Below, in pieces: positions 33,180 through 37,447 of a stretch of DNA of 37,447 nucleotides; position 1 is the stretch's first letter, and every line of letters begins with the position of its first letter. Under the pieces are notes generated by a model. The model worked only from the letters and a program-made list of their open reading frames with translations, searched no databases and was not told where the DNA came from. Source of the DNA: an uncultured Candidatus Saccharibacteria bacterium. Lineage in GTDB: Bacteria; Patescibacteriota; Saccharimonadia; Saccharimonadales; Saccharimonadaceae. The stretch is taken from contig CAMZEB010000008.1 in assembly GCA_947305705.1 (NCBI GenBank), positions 1 to 37,447 of the forward strand, read 5' to 3'. Position numbers and translations under genes: made by a program.

Positions 33180-33827
33180 TTAAATCTCTCTTGCTCCTAA
33201 GATATATAATACCCCATTTGCGAAAAACCAGTCTAGGCTTACCGCTGTGCCAATTGCCTTTTCTGCTTTGCGTACAGCCCGATAAAGCTTCTGAATTTGC
33301 TCTGGCTCAATATATAGGCTATCGCCGCTCTCTAGCGAAACGGCGCCATCGCGCTTATTAATCAGTATCATTTCTGGCTCATCTTCGCCTAGCACGCCCT
33401 TATTTGACCAAAGTTTAATCTCGGCAAGAATCTCGTTTTCGTCGCCAGTGTAAGGATTCTGAGAATATATTTTTCCAACCAACTCGGCATCGTGGTATTC
33501 CTGAACAATAATCGCGCCAGCCAGCCCTTTTTCGGCCTGCATCTGTATAATTGAACGAATAATTTCATCTTTTTTGACAGGCAAAATACTAGTAATCCGC
33601 CCGTCGTCAAGAATTGGCGCAAAACGTATAACTGCACGCTCAATGCTGAGCTTATCTATTTCTCGAGAAATCTCATTACTAATCCCGTAACCGACTCTTC
33701 TTCCTGCGGGCAGCACAAAGCCTCGCGCGACACGAATTTTTGCCCGCGCAATTTTCGCCAAATTCGCCGCCAAACGTCCGACAACTTTTTCGTCATTGCA
33801 TGCGTCGATTAACAGAGTAAAACCCAT
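33180..33827 (-). CDS. Truncated PEP synthase / PPDK N-terminal-like domain
   Basis: A 215-residue protein that resembles only the end of the ATP-binding (PPDK_N) domain of PEP synthase and pyruvate phosphate dikinase: AIIVQEYHDAELVGKIYSQNPYTGDENEI, an INKRDG strand, and a last segment VSLDWFFANGVLYILGAREI that mimics the family's D-I-E-W...LYILQAR.I. The phosphohistidine and PEP domains are absent. The N-terminal half lacks a clear ATP-grasp start. A regulator or partial enzyme is possible. TGCTATAAT precedes its ATG by 6 nt. Confidence 0.6.
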   Translation of the reverse strand: MGFTLLIDACNDEKVVGRLAANLAKIARAKIRVARGFVLPAGRRVGYGISNEISREIDKLSIERAVIRFAPILDDGRITSILPVKKDEIIRSIIQMQAEKGLAGAIIVQEYHDAELVGKIYSQNPYTGDENEILAEIKLWSNKGVLGEDEPEMILINKRDGAVSLESGDSLYIEPEQIQKLYRAVRKAEKAIGTAVSLDWFFANGVLYILGAREI

Positions 33828-33833
33828 CCGCTC

Positions 33834-33839
33834 ATTATA
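33834..33839 (-). promoter_or_regulatory. -10 box (TGC TATAAT), leaderless, of the PPDK_N-like/NUDIX/rarA operon
   Basis: TGCTATAAT on the minus strand with exactly 6 nt to ATG 33827. Confidence 0.65.
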
Positions 33840-33847
33840 GCAAAATA

Positions 33848-33876
33848 TTGACTTTTTTACTAATCTGTGGTATAAT
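33848..33876 (+). promoter_or_regulatory. Strong sigma70-type promoter with leader
   Basis: TTGACT (33848-33853), 17-nt spacer, TGG-extended TATAAT (33871-33876). The transcript would have a leader of about 45 nt with a GTGC/GCAC hairpin and AAAGGAGGG before ATG 33929. It is one of the few protein genes here with a long leader. Confidence 0.75.
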
Positions 33877-33928
33877 GAAAATATATTTTGGTGTGCTTAG
33901 CACAAGATCTTTAAAAGGAGGGAACGCT

Positions 33929-34408
33929 ATGGCGACAGGTAGAACAAAAGAGAGTCTCTATGAAGAAATCGAGCAGCTCAAGCTCTCGAACAATATCATT
34001 AGAGGCGAAAATGAAAAACTCCGCAAGGAGAACGAAGAGCTCAAAGAAAAGCTAGCAGCCGTAAAACAACCCCAGGCAAAAACTGGGCCGAAATTTGTGG
34101 TTCTTGGTGATGCTACCCGGGCTTATAAGAGCCGTCTCAGCCAGCTGATTGACGCTCTGCCTGACAAGGAGTTCGTTAGTATCGAAAGAACAGCGAAGCC
34201 GACCGAGGATGAACTCATCGACATCTTCAGAGAAGAAGAGAAAAGTAACAGTGATAAAGAAGACACTGGTCTCGATCTTGACGCAGTTCTGGAGTATATC
34301 GACGACAACAACGATGAGGATAACGACTCAATGGAGCCCCTCAAGCGGCAGTACTCGCGCATCAAGCGGGAAATCAGAGAATATCCCGACCCCGATGACG
34401 ACGAATGA
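33929..34408 (+). CDS. Coiled-coil protein with acidic tail, unknown function
   Basis: A 159-residue protein. Residues 8-46 form a leucine-zipper-like coiled coil (LYEEIEQLKLSNNI, then EKLRKENEELKEKL). Residues 53-90 look like a short folded part (KFVVLGDATRAYKSRLSQL). The rest is very acidic with D/E runs. ATG 33929 is fixed by AAAGGAGGG; an upstream ATG in frame at 33848 would start inside the -35 box. The dedicated strong promoter and terminator suggest high expression. A DNA- or ribosome-associated role is only a guess. Confidence 0.7.
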   Translation: MATGRTKESLYEEIEQLKLSNNIIRGENEKLRKENEELKEKLAAVKQPQAKTGPKFVVLGDATRAYKSRLSQLIDALPDKEFVSIERTAKPTEDELIDIFREEEKSNSDKEDTGLDLDAVLEYIDDNNDEDNDSMEPLKRQYSRIKREIREYPDPDDDE

Positions 34409-34430
34409 CATATTATTGTCTCCTTTCTTC

Positions 34431-34468
34431 AAAAAGCCACCACTTGTTATTTAAGTGGTGGTCTTTTT
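34431..34468. terminator. Bidirectional intrinsic terminator
   Basis: GCCACCACTT, loop GTTATTT, AAGTGGTGGT, with AAAAA before and CTTTTTT after. It separates the convergent coiled-coil and slipin genes. Confidence 0.88.
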
Positions 34469-34482
34469 TATCTCTTGCAATC

Positions 34483-35223
34483 TTACGCTTTAAAAATGCT
34501 TTTTACGTCATTCGGAAGCATAATGACGGTCTTCTGAGAAGGATCAGAAGAAATCTTTTCTAGCGTCTGGAGAGTACGAATCTGAATACCGCCAGGTGTT
34601 TTTGCGAGGAGCTGAGCCGCTTCTGCGACGGATTTCGCGGCAGACTTTTCGCCCTCTGCGACAATAATTGCGGCGCGGCGTTCGCGTTCAGCTTCTGCCT
34701 GCTTTGCCATTGCACGCTTCATATCGCCAGGAAGTTCGATATTTTGAAGCTTAACATTTTCGATGTCGATACCCCATTTATCGGTCTCTTTATCGACAAT
34801 CTCCTTGATTTGCGCGGAAATCTCGTCACGTTTACTGAGTAATTCGTCGAGCTCGAAGTTACCAGTAATATCGCGCAATGCGGCTTGCGCAAAGTTCGTT
34901 GTTGCATAGATATAATTCGTTGTTTCAAGCAATGCCTTCGCTGGATCAAGTACGCGGAAATAGACAATCGCATCTACGCCGACAGTAACGTTATCTTTAG
35001 TAATTACTTCCTGTTTTGGCACATCAATTGGTGTTGAACGCACATCGACGCGCTGAATTGTCTGAAAATATGGGAAAATCAAGCGCAACCCAGGCTGCTT
35101 AATTCCGCTATATTTACCAAGCGTAAAGACTACGCCGCGCTCAAATTGTCTAATAACGCGACAACCTGGCAAAATTACCAAAATAAACACAAAGAATATG
35201 ATCATAAAAATCACCATTGGCAT
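34483..35223 (-). CDS. Slipin (SPFH/stomatin-like) membrane protein
   Basis: A 246-residue protein with a single N-terminal membrane helix (about 3-20), then the SPFH domain: VIRQFERGVVFTLGKYSG, PGLRLIFPYFQ, RVDVRSTPIDVP, ITKDNVTVGVDAIVYFRV, and the helical AEAERERRAAIIVAEGE stretch. This is the stomatin/slipin pattern, which forms membrane microdomain scaffolds. No NfeD partner gene is adjacent. A leader of about 19 nt with AAGGAGA follows TGCTATAAT. Confidence 0.92.
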   Translation of the reverse strand: MPMVIFMIIFFVFILVILPGCRVIRQFERGVVFTLGKYSGIKQPGLRLIFPYFQTIQRVDVRSTPIDVPKQEVITKDNVTVGVDAIVYFRVLDPAKALLETTNYIYATTNFAQAALRDITGNFELDELLSKRDEISAQIKEIVDKETDKWGIDIENVKLQNIELPGDMKRAMAKQAEAERERRAAIIVAEGEKSAAKSVAEAAQLLAKTPGGIQIRTLQTLEKISSDPSQKTVIMLPNDVKSIFKA

Positions 35224-35248
35224 ATTTTTCTCCTTAATTACCGAAGAT

Positions 35249-35254
35249 ATTATA
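35249..35254 (-). promoter_or_regulatory. -10 box (TGC TATAAT) of the slipin gene
   Basis: TGCTATAAT on the minus strand, with about 25 nt to ATG 35223. The leader contains AAGGAGA. Confidence 0.6.
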
Positions 35255-35266
35255 GCATAAAAGCCA

Positions 35267-35989
35267 TTAAGATTTTGAGGCTAAGCCCGCATCCATCAAG
35301 AGTTTGACTTGCTCGTAATCGTTTTTGGTGTTCCAGTTGCCAGCAAAGCCGTTCGCGGTGTATTTATCAAACACGAAATATGGCACACCGTTGATTGCTT
35401 TTTTCTGCGCCTTTGCGGTGTTGTCGTCTAGCTCCTTGACGGTTTCGTCATTCTCCATACAACTGACAAGCTTGTCACGGTCAATCGTATCTAGCGAATC
35501 GGCAATTTCATAGAAATACTCATCGGACAAGGTAGGAATTTTTGGGCTAGTGCGATCCACGCCAATTCCGCGCGAATGGTAATCTTTGTAAACTTTTGCT
35601 AGCAGCGCATAATAATAGCTCCAGAAGTCACCTTGCTTTGCCGCGCAATACACCGCCTCGCCCGCCGGCCGACTGTTCTCGGAGTGGCCATTTTCATAAT
35701 TCATATCTGTTACGCGTATCTCAAAGAGGATGTTTTTGTCTTCGATGTAGTTTTTCTCGAATTCTTCTTGGTTTGCCGCTACGGCATCGGAAAACTTATC
35801 GCAATATGGACAAAAAATATCTGTGTACATTATAAAATGATGCTTCGCCGTCTCTGGATCGCCTTTCGCCATCATATTATTCCAGGTTTCCATATCTGGT
35901 GGCGTCGGGTTAAGTATATTAAAAACCACGAGTGTTCCAAGAAAACCGGCAACTAGCACGAGCAGCCCGATTCTAATGGCTTTTTGCAT
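35267..35989 (-). CDS. DsbA-like thiol-disulfide oxidoreductase, membrane-anchored
   Basis: A 240-residue protein with an N-terminal membrane helix (about 5-25) and an outside-facing thioredoxin-fold domain. The active site is CPYC (60-63) after HFIMYTDIFC; the cis-Pro loop is INGVPYFVFD. A helical insertion lies between. It should make disulfides in exported proteins, such as the cysteine-bearing pilin-like and repeat proteins. AAGGAGG precedes the ATG. It overlaps the CPSC membrane gene by 17 nt. Confidence 0.88.
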   Translation of the reverse strand: MQKAIRIGLLVLVAGFLGTLVVFNILNPTPPDMETWNNMMAKGDPETAKHHFIMYTDIFCPYCDKFSDAVAANQEEFEKNYIEDKNILFEIRVTDMNYENGHSENSRPAGEAVYCAAKQGDFWSYYYALLAKVYKDYHSRGIGVDRTSPKIPTLSDEYFYEIADSLDTIDRDKLVSCMENDETVKELDDNTAKAQKKAINGVPYFVFDKYTANGFAGNWNTKNDYEQVKLLMDAGLASKS

Positions 35990-36584
35990 GTTCCTCCTTA
36001 TAATTCTTACTACCGATTATAACGTAATTGATATAACCTAATCTAATAATCGAAAAGAGCAATAGCGCGAAAGCGAGAATAGTAAAAATATGCCCGATTG
36101 TTTCGGCGAGCGCAACTGCACTTGCCCCTGCAATCGCCGAGAGTAGGGGCGTAAGCAGACCGACGCCGCAACTTGGACAGCCTAGTGCTATAAAACCGAG
36201 GATTGCGCCGATGCCACCTGTGCTGGCGCTATCAAGCGCGCCATTTTTCTCGCGATTACGCCAAGCGAAGATAATCTGCATAATGACAATTGCCTGGAAA
36301 AATGACAAAAAGATAATCGTGACGCCATAAAGAGAAATGAAGTTTTCTAGCATCGCTGGGAAAATCTTTCCAATTACCTCCAACTTGCGGTCGAGAGGCA
36401 AGCCTGACCAGATTAGCTGCCAATTACTGCTACCGTCGCGGAAAAAGGTTAAGAAGAATAAAAAAACGAAAAAACTAATCAAGAAAGATAGTAGATATTT
36501 CCGTTTTTTCAGTAAATAGACCGTGCTAACAAGCGCAAACTTACTGCGGTCTGAAACCGTCTCGATTATAGTTCGGACTGCCAT
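35973..36584 (-). CDS. Membrane protein with CPSC motif
   Basis: A 203-residue protein with about five membrane helices. The segment GAILGFIALGCPSCGVGLLTPLL places Cys136 and Cys139 inside or next to a helix. This motif recurs in uncharacterised membrane proteins and is well suited to passing electrons or binding a metal. The position between superoxide reductase and a DsbA-like protein suggests a redox partner, perhaps re-oxidising the DsbA-like protein in place of DsbB or VKOR; this is inference. It overlaps the superoxide reductase gene by 19 nt and has no Shine-Dalgarno sequence. Confidence 0.7.
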   Translation of the reverse strand: MAVRTIIETVSDRSKFALVSTVYLLKKRKYLLSFLISFFVFLFFLTFFRDGSSNWQLIWSGLPLDRKLEVIGKIFPAMLENFISLYGVTIIFLSFFQAIVIMQIIFAWRNREKNGALDSASTGGIGAILGFIALGCPSCGVGLLTPLLSAIAGASAVALAETIGHIFTILAFALLLFSIIRLGYINYVIIGSKNYKEEHAKSH

Positions 36585-36958
36585 AGGCCGTGAATATTAC
36601 AAAATGCGTAAGCGCGGAGCCCGCCTTTTCCTGACATTTTTGAGAATTTTACTACAGGCGGGGTAGAAAGAGTAAGGCGTTGAATCTCAACCCTGTCTCC
36701 ATCTGTTAGAGCAATCCACTCAATACGGTGTTCTGGTGTCATTGAGTGAAGTTGCAGGCCGACCTGGACTTCAGTATTATTAGCCTTAACTTCGATGATT
36801 GGTAGGTGCTTTTCGCTGCCTTCGACGCCGTGAGTGCAATCTAGAATCTCCATATCGTTGCCGCAGCACGTTGGGCGCACATCTGGATCGACCATTACAA
36901 AAAACAAATTGCCGCAGGTATTGCAGCGGTAAAATTTCAAACCTTCTTCTTCTGTCAT
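36566..36958 (-). CDS. Desulfoferrodoxin (2Fe-superoxide reductase)
   Basis: A 130-residue protein that reduces superoxide to peroxide without making oxygen. The N-terminal desulforedoxin centre has Cys12, Cys15, Cys31 and Cys32. The catalytic centre has EKH (His51), His71, His77, Cys120 and His123 (FCNIHGLW). All ligands of both iron sites are present. It suits an anaerobic or microaerobic life. GGAGG precedes the ATG, and a TTGGCA/TAAAAT promoter lies upstream. It leads the operon with the CPSC and DsbA-like genes. Confidence 0.94.
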   Translation of the reverse strand: MTEEEGLKFYRCNTCGNLFFVMVDPDVRPTCCGNDMEILDCTHGVEGSEKHLPIIEVKANNTEVQVGLQLHSMTPEHRIEWIALTDGDRVEIQRLTLSTPPVVKFSKMSGKGGLRAYAFCNIHGLWQSEL

Positions 36959-36978
36959 GAACCTCCTTGATTAAAACT

Positions 36979-37008
36979 ATTTTAGCTTATTTTTGCGTCA
37001 TTTGCCAA
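36979..37008 (-). promoter_or_regulatory. Promoter of the superoxide reductase operon
   Basis: On the minus strand TTGGCA (37003-37008), 18-nt spacer, TAAAAT (36979-36984), then a short leader with AAGGAGG. Confidence 0.65.
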
Positions 37009-37109
37009 TGTATTATTTCACACTAAAATTGCAGAATGTCAATAGATTTTGCTAATCCACCCCTGTTATTTCTAAAATAATAAGAACATAAAACAAGAAA
37101 AAGTCAATG

Positions 37110-37138
37110 TTGACCAACAAAAAGCTAATGAATATAAT
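37110..37138 (+). promoter_or_regulatory. Near-consensus sigma70-type promoter
   Basis: TTGACC (37110-37115), 17-nt spacer, TATAAT (37133-37138). It is one of the best promoters in the window, yet no gene of normal size follows before the terminator at 37192. Confidence 0.75.
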
Positions 37139-37144
37139 AATAGC

Positions 37145-37228
37145 CAGAAGGTGTTTCATCGGACGAATGGTGAGAGATTCGCCGGATGGTTAAAAAAAGG
37201 AGCCGCTTCTGCGAATGGCTTCTTTTTT
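37145..37228 (+). ncRNA. Candidate small RNA upstream of the tRNA genes
   Basis: The predicted transcript of about 84 nt runs from the promoter above to a terminator. Its centre folds as CGAAT/ATTCG with flanking pairs (CATC.../...GATG) around a GGTGAGAG loop. A 21-codon frame starts at ATG 37129, but that lies before the -10 box, so it would not be on this transcript. No family recognised. A leader of the tRNA unit that ends by attenuation is an alternative. Confidence 0.5.
37192..37228. terminator. Intrinsic terminator before the tRNA genes
   Basis: AAAAAAAGGAGCC (37192-37204) pairs with GGCTTCTTTTTT (37217-37228) over 9 or more bp with one G-U. It has a U-tract in the plus direction and an A-tract that would serve the minus direction too. 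Confidence 0.85.
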
Positions 37229-37248
37229 AATTGATCGCCGTTTTGTGT

Positions 37249-37254
37249 TAAAAT
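37249..37254 (+). promoter_or_regulatory. -10 box (TGT TAAAAT) of the tRNA pair
   Basis: TGTTAAAAT lies 8 nt before the first base of tRNA-Cys. The -35 position falls on the terminator T-run, so it is weak and the extended -10 may suffice. Confidence 0.5.
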
Positions 37255-37262
37255 AGCTTCAT

Positions 37263-37336
37263 GGTGCGTTGGCGGAGCAGTTACGCAGCGGTCTGCAAAA
37301 CCGCGTAGACCAGTGCAACTCTGGTACGCACCTCCA
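37263..37336 (+). tRNA. tRNA-Cys (GCA)
   Basis: Acceptor GGTGCGT (37263-37269) pairs with ACGCACC (37326-37332), discriminator T, then an encoded CCA. The anticodon GCA is at 37295-37297 in a 7-base loop. U73 is the normal cysteine identity base. Confidence 0.95.
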
Positions 37337-37350
37337 TTAACAAGTGCCTT

Positions 37351-37437
37351 GCCCGAGTGGCGGAATTGGTATACGCGGCGGACTTAAAATCCGCTTCCTT
37401 TACCGGATTATGAGTTCGAGTCTCATCTCGGGCACCA
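37351..37437 (+). tRNA. tRNA-Leu (TAA)
   Basis: Acceptor GCCCGAG (37351-37357) pairs with CTCGGGC (37427-37433), discriminator A, encoded CCA. The anticodon TAA is at 37385-37387 in loop CTTAAAA. A long variable arm (class II) is present. Only 14 nt separate it from tRNA-Cys, so they are co-transcribed. Confidence 0.95.
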
Positions 37438-37447
37438 AGACATTAAA

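Noticed and set aside
37129-37194. 21-codon frame beginning MNIIIARRCF
   Set aside because: Its ATG lies upstream of the -10 box that drives this unit, so it would not be on the transcript; it also lacks a Shine-Dalgarno sequence.

Overview
This window looks like chromosome from a reduced-genome Patescibacteria (CPR) bacterium, most likely Candidatus Saccharibacteria (TM7). That placement is an inference from gene content and style, because no search was possible. The signs are small intergenic gaps, many genes with stops and starts overlapping, a MoxR/DUF58/VWA operon, CPR-type membrane proteins beside core genes (obgE, mnmA, gpmI, galU, tsaC-like, rarA), and an anaerobe-type superoxide reductase. 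UGA is used as an ordinary stop (for example at the ends of the genes at 13729-14718, 14715-15695 and 33929-34408), which argues against the UGA=Gly code of Absconditabacteria/Gracilibacteria.

Layout. 1-560: the 3' end of a 23S rRNA, a processing-type hairpin, a complete 5S rRNA, its terminator, and then a run of four compact hairpins. 747-3580: a large secreted repeat protein and a small membrane protein. 3602-5143: a DUF998 membrane protein, an ASCH protein and a CYTH protein in one operon. 5136-8154: a Pr6Pr-like membrane protein and a CtpE-like P-type cation ATPase. 8215-11829: a CtpA-type protease, a DUF4868/KwaB-like protein, TatD and two small unknown proteins, followed by a cysteine desulfurase (11845-12999). 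12983-18728: a seven-gene operon of a degenerate phosphoribosyltransferase, MoxR, DUF58, a membrane protein, two VWA proteins and a membrane-anchored helical protein. 18772-21657: mnmA, a pilin-like protein and, divergently, obgE. 21701-21856: a promoter-driven structured RNA. 21859-26921: a two-gene operon of large unrecognised proteins, one a repetitive coiled coil. 27018-30346: a TsaC/Sua5 protein and, divergently, gpmI, galU and DUF167. 30347-31011: a broken nuclease-like gene facing a small structured RNA. 31012-33827: rarA, a double-NUDIX protein and a truncated PEP-synthase-like domain. 33929-34408: an unknown coiled-coil/acidic protein. 34483-36958: slipin, a DsbA-like oxidoreductase, a CPSC membrane protein and superoxide reductase. 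37110-37437: a small-RNA unit, then tRNA-Cys and tRNA-Leu.

The most striking regulatory feature is that about ten genes have a clear -10 box (TATAAT or TAAAAT, often as extended TGn) placed exactly 6 nt (7 or 8 in two cases) before the start codon. This predicts leaderless mRNAs for operon-leading genes, while downstream genes in operons keep good Shine-Dalgarno sequences. Besides the rRNAs and tRNAs, three segments have a -35/-10 pair with a 17-nt spacer and an intrinsic terminator but no credible ORF. They are proposed as new small RNAs. The best candidates for an undescribed protein system are the 524/1161-residue pair and the MoxR operon headed by a degenerate phosphoribosyltransferase.
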